Part shown: positions 9,653 to 19,923 of the stretch, piece by piece
How the letters are laid out: every line of letters begins with the position of its first letter
How positions within the stretch are numbered: position 1 is the stretch's first letter
Assembly: GCA_027922465.2 (NCBI GenBank)
Contig: BQMF02000042.1
Coordinates: 62,001 to 126,000 of the forward strand
DNA length: 64,000 nucleotides
Direction of reading: 5' to 3'
Source of the DNA: Turritopsis dohrnii
Taxonomy: Eukaryota > Cnidaria > Hydrozoa > Anthoathecata > Oceaniidae
Notes under the pieces: generated by a model
The model's database searches: none
What the model was told of the DNA's origin: nothing
What the model saw: the letters and a program-made list of their open reading frames with translations, nothing else
Translations under genes and position numbers: made by a program

Positions 9653-9986
9653 GCTGATTCGGATAGGAGTGCTGTACCGAAGTCATGGTAAACCAACACA
9701 ATTGTTTTTTGACAAGTTGCATGATTTTATTTATTGCTATGATATTGACATTCTTCTTGGTGATTTTAACATTGATTATCTCAAATCTAATAAAACTCTT
9801 TCAGATTTACTTCAAAACTACGAAATGGTTATCTATGAACCAACACATCTTGACGGATCATTGCTAGATCATTGTTACATAAAGAAGAGCTTTATCAAGA
9901 ACTACACTGTAACATCAGTAATTAAATCTATTTTCTTTTCAGATCATGAGGCTGTGAAACTCCGGCTGACTTTAAAAGACTTATAG
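9585..9986 (+). pseudogene. C-terminal half of the Helentron endonuclease, in a shifted frame
   Basis: This frame carries the rest of the endonuclease-phosphatase domain: a GVLYRS strand, ILLGDFNID (catalytic D and N) and the terminal SDHEAVKLRL histidine motif. It overlaps the end of the large frame, whose N-terminal endonuclease half (TETQ) lies just upstream, so the domain is complete except for a frame change between about 9550 and 9640. Either this copy has a disabling indel, or expression needs programmed frameshifting or a small intron. No slippery site was seen, so mutation is the simpler reading. Confidence 0.8.
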
Positions 9987-10238
9987 AAATGCATCACTTT
10001 GATTATGCAGAAGTGCAACTGTAAATGCACCAATTTAATTACAAATACAGAAGTGCAACTGTCTAAAAAGCATCACTTTAATTATTATATACAGAAGTGC
10101 AACTGTAAAAGCATCACTTTAATTATTATATACAGAAGTGCAACTGTAAAAGCATCACTTTAATTATACATACAGAAGTGCAACTGTAAAAGCATCAATC
10201 TAATTATACATACAGAAGTGCAACTGTAAATGCACCTT
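9986..10238 (+). repeat. Minisatellite of about 40 bp downstream of the Helentron endonuclease
   Basis: Six copies of CAGAAGTGCAACTGT are spaced 38-43 bp, with an AAAGCATCACTTTAATTAT segment between them. The array starts right after the stop of the endonuclease frame. Subterminal tandem arrays are common in Helentrons, so this may once have lain near the 3' end, or be in the transcript's 3' UTR. Confidence 0.85.
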
Positions 10239-12469
10239 AATGGAACTGGACTAGAGTGGTGGAGGAAAGGTGTTGTGGTTATGTGTGTTTGTGTCTATGT
10301 GTGTGTATTTTTGTGTTATTTCCTTACTGTCAATTTTGTAATGAATAATTCCAAATACGAAAAGTCCATGTAATTTCTTGTCAGATGTTCCTGCAGAATT
10401 GTAAAAATTTTCAGATCATGTCTTATAGAAATTAATTATGTATATTCTCTGCAAGCACATAATACGCCTTTTTTTTATAAGCATAGTTCCTCAACAGGCT
10501 TAGATTAAATTTTTTTGCTTAGGTTTGAGCCTCATTTTTTGCTGATTTTATGCTTATTTTGAATTTGACTTAACTATTGGGTTTATCTCAAGTTATACAC
10601 ACAACATGAGATAATAAGAGTTACCATGCACTAACCTACGCACTGACTAAGTTTTTATTTTTGAAATGCTTGAGCAATGTGTTGTTAAATGAAAGATTGA
10701 TATTTTCAAATGTTTGTTTCTTACTTTAAAGCAGCTTGAGACTTGAGAACTTGAGAAGGAATCTTTGCATAAGTGTACTTACAAAAGTTATGCTTATAAA
10801 AAAAAGGTGTAGAGAGGGTTGTCTGTATCTATATATATCAAGGGGTTGCAAGTAAAATGAGTGATTTCTTCTTTTATTAGTGAATAATTTTTTAGTCAGT
10901 ATTAAAAGAATGAAGCCTTAATTTATTGAAGTGTTTATTTGAATCAAATCTTTTTCATTTTCATATTTCATTGTTTTGTTTTTGTTTCTCTGTTTTTTAC
11001 GAAACCAAAATATGGCATACTTGCAACCCCTTACTATTGTCTTTTTTCCTCCTCCACAGAAGTATTAAAATCGATATCTTAAGGTGTGCTATAATGATGA
11101 TGATTGCAGTCTTATGAAGAGGCACGATCTTACTATGCTGCTTTTGTTTTATGTGTGTTAGTACATGTGTGGTGTAAATCCCTCTCAATGCTTTTTATGT
11201 TTTTGTGTTTGAAGGGAAATTTGTATATATTCCAATTTCAAAATAAAGTGTCTTAAGAAGAGAAATTGCTTGTGTGAAATTTCATGCTTCTCAAACATAT
11301 CTAGAAATGGTTAAGATAAAGGTATCAATAGCAAAATTAAGATGTAAAATGTGTTTTTAAAAGTAAAATGAATTTAAAAGTGGCAATGAATTGATACTTA
11401 GGTCGTACTGAATCCACATAAATTTCCCTTCTTAAGGTCATCACTCTGTAAATATTAGTATGGAAATATTCAGAAAAATTTATACTTGTGATCAAGTCAG
11501 GCAGGTGCTACAGAAACTGTCCAAACGTATTTGCAAGTCATTAATACATGCATGCAGTAAAGGTGATAGATTGGGAGAAAAGTCGTGTTTTTAACAATGG
11601 ATATATGAGTCTTCAAATTGTTTTAAAATGAATATGCAGATCACAAAAGACAGTGTTAGCATATTTTGACACTGTGGTCAAATGTTTCTGGTAATTCTCA
11701 TATTTCACTATGAACTAATTCCAACTGGTGTTGTGTTAATGGTCTTACCTTGTTTGAGCAGAAAATCTCAGTTTCTAGATCATGAAATGAGGTAAACAGA
11801 ATTATTTTGCAAGTTCAATCTGTTTAAACTTCTATTTGTTAATACTGTTAAATCTGTAAGAATTTCATTTGAAAGAAACTCCTTTCCCTTCAGTTTTTTT
11901 TTAAACAAATGATTTAGGGAGATGTTCATTCTGAAATGAATCAACAAGCTATCAACTGATTATGAAAAAGTACCACCCTTGTGTAAGTAGTTTATTGATG
12001 TGACCAAAAGAAACTTACCATATCATATGTATCATATTTTATTACTTCTTTAGATAAATTAAATGTTAGCAATCTACAATCTGCGTACTTGATTGGAATA
12101 AAACATCCCACACACAAGAAATTATAAAACCGTTTCAACCATGGCAAGAAACAAACTGACTGTAGCTAGTGCTGATAATTCAAAGTCATAAAAAAAGCCT
12201 AAATGAAAGAATATGTCAAAGATTAAAGAAGCCTGGAAGCTCAAATAACTGATTTACATAATAATACTCAATTTTTATTTAGTTATAATCTTTACCATCC
12301 TAAAGGCCATTAGAAAAGTCCTATAATTTTTCCATAGTTGAAGAGGTATCTTTATTTTTTCTATTTTCGCAAAATTTGTTTCGTTAAGGTTTCTTGATTT
12401 TGTGTCCACGTGTCATGGAGGCTTAGGATGCACTGACATGATCAACATTTGTTTTTCTTAATGTTATAG
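10239..12469. other. AT-rich non-coding stretch inside the proposed Helentron
   Basis: No reading frame above about 65 codons with recognisable content. A possible poly(A) signal AATAAA lies at 11242-11247. A short inverted pair (AAGGGGTTGCAAGTA near 10841, its reverse near 11019) could mark a small 190-bp element. No second Helentron 3' hairpin was seen here. Confidence 0.4.
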
Positions 12470-12798
12470 CAAAATAACGTAATAGATAGAAAGACAACCG
12501 AAAAGAGGAATGTTGAATTTGGTGAGTTTCTTACTTTCTAAATGATTTCTTCTTATCGTTATTTACTCTTTCTTAATTCCTTTTTTATTCAGCGACTGAT
12601 GCTAATGAAAAGAATGCCAAAAGTAAGTGTGTATAACTTGAATTAGTTCATTTGAAAAAGCAATTTTAAGCTGAGACTGCTCTGTTAAAATCGTCATATT
12701 TATACTATATTTCAGGCACTGTACTTGAATTTGTCCATAATCTTTATGCTGTAAAGAATGCACGACGAATATTTAACATTGTTTCAAGAGCAAGATAA
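12470..12798 (+). CDS. Three small phase-compatible terminal exons of an unrecognised gene
   Basis: Exon-like segments lie at 12470-12521, 12593-12622 and 12716-12798. Each starts after an AG acceptor preceded by pyrimidines or T-rich DNA, and the first two end at GTGAGT and GTAAGT donors. Both junctions are phase 1, and joining them gives one open frame that starts QNNVIDRKTTEKR, passes through ATDANEKNAK and ends FNIVSRAR before TAA at 12796-12798. I do not recognise the peptide. No upstream exon was found, so the segments may be the tail of a captured host gene inside the Helentron, or the remains of a host gene the element entered. A fourth acceptor-preceded open segment lies at 13206-13350. 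Could still be chance. Confidence 0.35.
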
Positions 12799-13205
12799 AG
12801 TTTACAATCCACTATCATTCAAACCAAAAACCTACGATGTGTGATCATAAAAGAGCAAATCACCGTTGAAGATTGATAATGCAAGGAAAAATTCGCAAAA
12901 CAGTTAGATATCGAATATGAGCATAGCTAAACAACTTCGAAAATTGTGGATTTTGATAATTATCCTTGAATCCTTCAGAATACTGATTTAGCAGATAAGT
13001 AAGTGACAATCTAGGATATTTTATCCACCAAAAAGTATCGAGATATAGTGCCATTAAATTGTCAAAAATTTATTTTGTAACTGTATCTTGCTATAAAAAA
13101 AGACAGTTTGCCATTGTTGTATTCAAAATTATTTTGTAATACCTTAAAACGCATATTTAGTTACGTTATCAATATTCACCAGTACCGTTCGGGTTTTATT
13201 CACAG

Positions 13206-13350
13206 CTGATGAACTCTCAACTCCACTCCTGTGCACTGTCAATACAATTTATCTAGCTGCTCTCGGAGAGCCATCAACTCAGGCCACAAACTGGCTTGTG
13301 GGTGCTCGCCAAGTTATAGACATTGCATCACGATTTTTCGTTTATTTAAT
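13206..13350 (+). other. Exon-like open segment next to the Helentron 3' end
   Basis: After the acceptor TTTTATTCACAG an open run reads ADELSTPLLCTVNTIYLAAL and continues through GEPSTQATNWLVGARQV before passing into the conserved Helentron 3' end (from about 13318). Its composition is protein-like and less AT-rich than its surroundings. I do not recognise it. It may be a captured exon fragment. Confidence 0.3.
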
Positions 13351-13470
13351 GCTGATGCTTTGTCGAGCTAATTGATGGGACCATTGTTGAGAATTACGAG
13401 AAAGGCTGTTGGCGTATCATTGTCAGCAGCAAAGCCCTGCAGAAATCCTTCTGCCCGTTAGGGCATCTTG

Positions 13471-14685
13471 TTTTTTTTTTTTCATCTTACTGTCCAAACC
13501 TACGCATTTTTGTTTCTTAAATTTCATTGGTTCATAAAAAAGCCGTCTTAATTGTCATTGGTGCATAATGCCCGATTTCTACGAAAGGGTGCTAATTTAG
13601 CCACCTTCCACTTAAATAGCGATAGTTTATTGGCTGATTTTCGCCATGCCATGTGATCGTCCACAAAACGTTTCAAAAATGGCAGCGAAAGAACGTGTGT
13701 AGTTTGCTAAAAGTTTCTTTGATGGAAATATGGCTTTAAAAGAAGTTAATACAGCTTATAATTTTATATAAAGAATTGCATTACTGTTGGGAACTTATCA
13801 TGTTCACAAAATTAAATTACAGTGTGGTTATTCTGTTTTTTGAAAGAAGTTTTCTTGAAGTTTAAAATATGAAAACAGTGCCAATACATGGTGTGTGGAA
13901 GAAAAGGTATTTCTTGTTTTATTTTTGCTCCAAGCCTTTTTAAATATGAAAGACCTTCGTGTATTTTGTATGTGTATGCATGTTTGAAGTCAATTTTTAG
14001 AAGCTTTTGGATTTTTAAAGCTCAGCTTAGCTTCCTTTCAGCTCCTCCCCAACATCACCAACATATGCACTTTATACAGCTATTTATACTATATTTAGTA
14101 GCAATTTTTGGATGTATTCTGGCTATATCAGCTTATCTCTTTTCTCCCTACGTATGTTGTATTTTTTTTAACTTTTAGATTAGATATGAGCTTTAATTTC
14201 TAAGTAATTATTATTGTGATATTTATATTTTTCATTCTGAGGAGATCAATATAGAAACTTTATATATTAGTTTGTGCTGCCCAAACGATATGTTTGTTAC
14301 CGCCAGTATACACAATCCTTTTATAGGATTCGTTATATTTAATGTGGTTAAATTAAAGTTTCGTATTGTGTCGATGCACTTTTTTGGAGTACGTGGGTGG
14401 CAAATATCCAGTAACAATCATTCAGCTTATTCGTACAAAAAAACAGATCTTCATATTCTTATGTTATAGTCATTAATTATGTTCCTTTTTTATGTTATGG
14501 TAGGCTGACTTTCTTGACGAACATTGTCAGTCGCATCAATATTTTTGTTTATTTAATGCTGATGCTTCTCGAGCTGAATGATATGACTGTCTTAGTTTTG
14601 CAGGACTAGTGTGCTAGTGTTGCATTTTTGTGGCATTTTCAGCAGCAAAGCTTGCAGAAATCCTTCTGCCCGGTAGGGCATCTTG
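13471..14685 (+). mobile_element. Non-autonomous Helentron copy 1 (tandem, 1215 bp)
   Basis: It begins with a T run and TTCATCTTACTGTCCAAACC, directly after the CATCTTG end of the preceding element. It ends with the same 3' structure: GCAGAAATCCTTCTGC hairpin, TGCCC-GGTA-GGGCA stem, CATCTTG at 14685. It shares only its ends with the large element, as expected of a HINE (non-autonomous Helentron). Its 96-codon hydrophobic frame at 13888-14178 is shared exactly with copy 2 but looks like no protein. Confidence 0.8.
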
Positions 14686-15900
14686 TTCTGTTTTTTCATC
14701 TTACTGTCCAAACCTACGCATTTTTGTTTCTTAAATTTCATTGGTTCATAAAAAAGCCGTCTTAATTGTCATTGGTGCATAATGCCCGATTTCTACGAAA
14801 GGGTGCTAATTTAGCCACCTCCACTTAAATAGCGATAGTTTATTGGCTGATTTTCGCCATGCCATGTGATCGTCCACAAAACGTTTTAAAAATGGCAGAG
14901 AAAGAACGTGTGTAGTTTGCTAAAAGTTTCTTTGATGGAAATATGGCTTTAAAAGAAGTTAATACAGCTTATAATTTTATATAAAGAATTGCATTACTGT
15001 TGGGAACTTATCATGTTCACAAAATTAAATTACAGTGTGGTTATTCTGTTTTTTGAAAGAAGTTTTCTTGAAGTTTAAAATATGAAAACAGTGCCAATAC
15101 ATGGTGTGTGGAAGAAAAGGTATTTCTTGTTTTATTTTTGCTCCAAGCCTTTTTAAATATGAAAGACCTTCGTGTATTTTGTATGTGTATGCATGTTTGA
15201 AGTCAATTTTTAGAAGCTTTTGGATTTTTAAAGCTCAGCTTAGCTTCCTTTCAGCTCCTCCCCAACATCACCAACATATGCACTTTATACAGCTATTTAT
15301 ACTATATTTAGTAGCAATTTTTGGATGTATTCTGGCTATATCAGCTTATCTCTTTTCTCCCTACGTATGTTGTATTTTTTTTAACTTTTAGATTAGATAT
15401 GAGCTTTAATTTCTAAGTAATTATTATTGTGATATTTATATTTTTCATTCTGAGGAGATCAATATAGAAACTTTATATATTAGTTTGTGCTGCCCAAACG
15501 ATATGTTGGTTACTGCCAGTATACACAATCTTTTTATAGGATTCGTTATATTTAATGTGGTTAAATTAAAGTTTCGTATTGTGTCGATGCACTTTTTTGG
15601 AGTACGTGGGTGGCAAATATCCAGTAACAATCATTCAGCTTATTCGTACAAAAAAACAGATTTTCATAAATGATCTCCGTGATAGCATAAAGAAAAGCCC
15701 CTTTTTATGTTATGGTAGGCTGACTTTCTTGACGAACATTGTCAGTCGCATCAACATTTTTGTTTATTTAATGCTGATGCTTCTCGAGCTGAATGATGTG
15801 ACTGTCTTAGTTTTGCAGGACTAGTGTGCTAGTGTTGCATTTTTGTGGCATTTTCAGCAGCAAAGCTTGCAGAAATCCTTCTGCCCGGTAGGGCATCTTG
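14686..15900 (+). mobile_element. Non-autonomous Helentron copy 2 (tandem, 1215 bp)
   Basis: Near-identical to 13471-14685 at an offset of 1215 bp, starting directly at the previous copy's 3' terminus with a variant leader (TTCTGTTTTTTCATC). The main difference is a short replaced stretch near 15661-15700 against 14450-14490. It ends CATCTTG at 15900. The similarity points to a recent origin. Confidence 0.8.
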
Positions 15901-15904
15901 TTAA

Positions 15905-16737
15905 GCTTTATTTACACTTTTTGAAAAGTATATCAGCATGAGTGTGACTAATGCCTAAGTGATAGCAAAAAGTAACAAAAAGTTTTATGCAGATTTTCAG
16001 CTGTGAAAGTAGATCTATTTTAGTTTGCATATTCCAAGTTAGTGTAGCCACCGCTACACTATGCCACAAGATTACACTACTCATTAATTTCGTTGCATTG
16101 TGAAACTTAAATATTTTCACTTCAAAATATGTCATTTCGGCACGCGCTTTCTTTACTGCATACAGACACTGATCTCGATTTATATTTGAAATATTGTGTA
16201 TCTTGCCATACATAAAAGACTGGGTTTGTCGATATATTTAGAGTATGCCTCTCGTCAGGCCCTAAATCAATCATAAATCCTTAAATTACAAAATGTTTGT
16301 ATCGGAAAGTTTTCTTTTTTAATGTATAGCTTGCTGTACAAATTGGAAAGCTTGAACGTGGGGGCATTTTTAGCTAAAGCTACATTCTAGTTTTAGAAGA
16401 TTGTTTTGAGCAGAATTGAACTGCGCTCGAAAAAAATATTAAAAGGGTAATTAATAATCCATAGATGCATAAGCTTTCTGACATAACAAGCTATCCATCA
16501 TAACGTTCCTCTGCCGGTATTTTTATGAACATTGAGGTATCAAAATCATAGACTAGCATGTAGCTTTAGCTAAAAATGCCCCCGCGCTCAAGCATTCCAA
16601 TTTGTACACACAGCAAGCTATACATTGCAAGCCTATATAATGGAAACAAAAACAAACAAAACTTTGTTACTTTTTGTTATCTCTTAGGCCTATGTCACAC
16701 TGATGCTAATATACCTTTCAAAAGGTGTAAATAAGGC
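15905..16737. mobile_element. Foldback-type element with TTAA flanks
   Basis: Inverted arms start GCTTTATTTACAC at 15905 and end GTGTAAATAAGGC at 16737. TTAA lies on both sides (15901-15904, 16738-16741). The right arm is about 180 bp and continuous (16558-16737). The left arm is interrupted by about 310 bp, its inner part (TGTATAGCTTGCTG to GCTACATTCTAG) resuming at about 16310. TTAA duplications occur with piggyBac and Kolobok transposases. A GTAAATAAGGCTTAA junction also occurs at about 38174, next to the old B copy. Confidence 0.55.
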
Positions 16738-16741
16738 TTAA

Positions 16742-19066
16742 CAAGTAATATCAGAAAGTATTTGCTACAAACAAAAGAAATGTTTGAACTGAAACATGGA
16801 TACGTATTTTATAATCAAAGTAAAATTTGTTGTAAGAGCCAAAAGAAAAAAAACACTGTTTCAAAAAAAATATTAAAGCGAAAAATCCATCAGAAATTTG
16901 CGTTTCAAACTTTAGTTCAAAACAAAAAATAGCCAACGTTTACATAAAATAGCAAGAAAAAAATATAAAAAGGTTTTATTGATCATGAGTGGAGGACAGT
17001 TAAATAAGAAGAAAACAAGAATTTGTAATATGGCTTTCTTGCATACACAGAAATCCAATTAAAATGGCAAGATCCACCAAAAATCAGTGAATAAAATGTA
17101 TTGAACGAAAAATTTAGGGCTAAAACAACATAATACAAACATAAAATGGATGCTTGGCAAAATTTCAGATTTCAAGCTGTGCTTCAAAATCCTTGTTGTT
17201 CACTTCACTAAAAAACGCAAAAGTAATATAAACAAGATGCCCTACCGGGCAGAAGTATTCCTGCGGATGACTGTAAGACTTTCTGGAGCCTTTTCAGAAA
17301 GAAATGAGTGTTAGTTCACGCTTTAAAACCATATGCATAATGCGGAATGATGTTTGCAGTATTTTACATTTTACCTTTTAGCTACGATAACTATTAAACT
17401 CTGTTGTTTCATATAAAATTTCAGTCTTGCATCAATTTCGAGATTTTTTTAAAAAGATTTCCATTCGAAGTTCTACTCCCTCAAGTATCTTCAAGAAGCA
17501 ATTAACTAATTAAAAGATTATCGTGTTAAGAATAATCTGTGCTTTAAAAGGTGAATGTGAAAGAAGTAATATTTGTTATTTCTAGAAACTGCACTGTTTT
17601 CATCATTTAGAGATTTTTTCAAAAACTTTTTTATTCATAGTTATATTCCCTAAAGCATCTTCAAAAAGTAATTAAGTAATGAAAACTTTGTCACATTAAG
17701 TTTTGAAGGGAAAATCTGTGGCGTAAATAGTAATAACTTCTAATTCATTTAATTACATTCCCGAGAGCATCATAAACGTTAAGAGACTTTGAAAAATTTT
17801 GCCGGAGATCAAGCTTATAAAGGAACACCGTCAGTTTAAAAATCCATTAGAGAACACTCTTCCGTGGACGTTTCAAAATACTACTTTTAAAACTATACAG
17901 TATGAAAATCTTTATGTTGTTTGTACCTGAACTTCATAATAAAAACTTTTACTTGGCCTTGCGAAATAATAAAAATATCTGTGTTTCCTTTTTATCGTCA
18001 GCTTGATAGTATACAAATTTTAAAATCATACAATATTTTAAATTCGACTAGTCAATTAAAAAAGTGGTCATCTATTGATTAATAAAATGGGTATAAGCTG
18101 ATGAGGAAGATAAGCTGTGCTTCAAGATTCCAGAGCTTTATAAAAACAGGGTAGCTTATCTAGGAACATGAATTAAAAAAATTGTATTACATTTAGAAAG
18201 ACTAATAGAAACCTTACGCATTAAATCGATATAAACATACCCTATTGGTAGTCGTTCATATCTGTTTTGAAGCATCAAGAACTGCTTATTTGTCAAGAAT
18301 GACTACTAAGAATATTAGTTTCACGTAGATTATCAGCTTGGATCATAAATGTTCTTGATTCTTTTAAGTTTTACAGCTGTACTACAACCTCTTCTATATC
18401 CATATATTCAATAAAGAAACTTTCACAGATCTACGCATGCTTCTTCGCTTCCATTTTTAAAACAACTACGGAAAACTTAAGAACGTTGCATAAGACTCAC
18501 ATGAAACAACATTTCTACCTGGCATCTGCGATTTAGCCATATGTTAGTTATTCCTTTCACTAGAGCTTATATTTTACACTTTTAGAGTCTTTTCAAGCAA
18601 AGTACTTGTATACAATGAATATAGTGTGAGTTTAGACTGTTAAATCATAAAAAGAATGTAAGTTGGTAACATTAATGATTTGAGTGGCTATTTCCCATCG
18701 ACAAAAATTGGTCTAGGTTTGGACAGTGAAAAAAAAACCAAAAAAAACACGAACGGTTTCAAAGTATTCCTTGCTTACGCAGGAATACAAAAATGTTTAA
18801 TTAATTTTAGCATACGAACTTTTTAAATAACATAATATATTATAATAATAAATTAGGAAAGAGATACGAAAAAACATTCTGTCTCCCACTTACAGTACCA
18901 TGCTTTGATATACGGGAAAAACGCAAAGTCAGCTAATAATTGTATTCCACCGTGTAACGTCAACACGAAAGTTGGAAGATGATGATGAAAAAAATCGAAA
19001 ACTGACATTCGCCTATCTCGTGAAACTACTATGCCTCCTCGCTCGCTTACGCTCGCTGCGGGGGCA
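16742..19066 (-). mobile_element. Repeat 'B', copy 2, split by a Helentron insertion
   Basis: Read on the minus strand, 19066-18789 matches the first part of the B copy at 2072-2687 (GCCCCCGCAGCGAGCG start, TAATTATTAGCTGAC region) and 17232-16742 matches the rest (ACAAGGATTTTGAAGCACAG, ATAAAATACGTATCCATG). The break falls inside what is one continuous stretch near 2345-2360 in copy 1. Confidence 0.75.
17233..18788 (-). mobile_element. Non-autonomous Helentron copy 3 (reversed, 1556 bp)
   Basis: On the minus strand it begins GTATTCCTGCG (18788-18778), with a GTAA-loop hairpin unit, a T run and CACTGTCCAAACCTAG. It ends with CGCAGGAATAC, TTCTGCC, the CGGTAGGG stem and CATCTTG at 17233. The 11-bp terminal inverted repeat is perfect. 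It sits inside a B copy with T on both flanks. Its interior differs from the 1215-bp copies, so it belongs to another subfamily. No coding content. Confidence 0.75.
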
Positions 19067-19080
19067 ACAATAAATCCAAC

Positions 19081-19725
19081 CATGGACGTATAAAAAGAGA
19101 AGGACTCACAACTCATTTCAATAGCTATTCAATTCTATTGTTAAAATCCATTGTGTCGGCATCCCTTTCATACCAAAGCGCGTCTCGCATTTCACTGGAA
19201 TTTGTTGAGACGAACGATTATTTACGTGCCAATCCAACGCGGAAAACTGAAATATCAGAGGAATTAAGACTCATTAGCTTTCAAAACACTTTTATTCGTT
19301 GTTCAAAGCCACAGACGACGATATTTAATCGTTTTTAAAATGTCTGTGAGTTTGCTAGAAGATGTTACAAGTGAAAATAGAAGAAAATCATGGCACAGCG
19401 TCTCTGCATGTTATGAAGTTAATATTTGCGCCTCAAAAATGCCTAAGCTACACAAAACAGAGAGATAGTTTATCTATCTTTTCTGAAAGTTTCAAGTCTG
19501 AAGCTTTAGGAACTCCTAAGGAATCATACTTTTAGTTTTGGTGTTTTTCAACAGTTTTCGTGTTTATAACAAAAGGCTGCTAGTGTGGAAGCCAATGGAA
19601 ACATGTATTTTTAACAGCACTTGAGGGAGTTTCAAAACTGCTTTTGTCAAAATTTCAATAAAGCGAGACGAGCTTGTTTGAATAGATTTATAAAAGTTGT
19701 AAGTCCTTCTCTTTTTATACGTCCA
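19081..19725. mobile_element. Small element with inverted ends GACGTATAAAAAGAGAAGGACT
   Basis: A block of about 33 bp at 19081-19113 (CATGGACGTATAAAAAGAGA core) recurs inverted at 19692-19725. The 640 bp between have no clear gene; the 19138-19338 frame shows no recognisable feature. The right end abuts the palindrome at 19729. Confidence 0.5.
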
Positions 19726-19728
19726 TGA

Positions 19729-19809
19729 TCCAACAATGTATTTGCAATATATTTCGATATATCGGCATATATTCGATATATCGGCATATATTGCAAATAC
19801 ATTGTTGGA
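19729..19809. repeat. 81-bp palindrome
   Basis: Perfect 24-bp arms (TCCAACAATGTATTTGCAAT then ATAT) flank an inner part made of two direct copies of a TTCGATATATCGGCATATA-type unit, which is itself partly palindromic. It could form a cruciform. It may be the remnant of a larger foldback element. Confidence 0.9.
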
Positions 19810-19923
19810 TTTAATGTCTGTCATTCCATTTTCATCGACATTTTGTTGGCATTAACCAGGCAAAATAATCATTTGAACAATGATTACCTTTGATATTCTG
19901 TTAAGGTGCAAATGAATATTTAA

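Larger units (their letters stand above)
2690..13470 (+). mobile_element. Helentron-type Helitron, proposed autonomous copy (10.8 kb)
   Basis: The proposed 5' end is GGATTTCTGCG at 2690. The 3' end is a hairpin (GCAGAA-ATCC-TTCTGC from 13439), a second stem TGCCC...GGGCA and CATCTTG ending at 13470. GGATTTCTGC at the 5' end is exactly the inverse of GCAGAAATCC at 13439-13448, the subterminal inverted repeat expected of Helentrons. T lies on both sides, consistent with T|T insertion. About 190 bp after the T run near 2905 match the 5' ends of the 1215-bp copies at 13471 and 14686, and about 150 bp before 13470 match their 3' ends. These shared ends support one family. The 10.2-13.3 kb interior has no Helentron homology I can see, so the 3' limit is inference. 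Confidence 0.6.

Noticed and set aside
13888..15391. Two identical 96-codon hydrophobic frames (13888-14178 and 15101-15391)
   Set aside because: They are identical because the two 1215-bp Helentron copies are nearly identical throughout. Codon content and composition do not suggest a protein.
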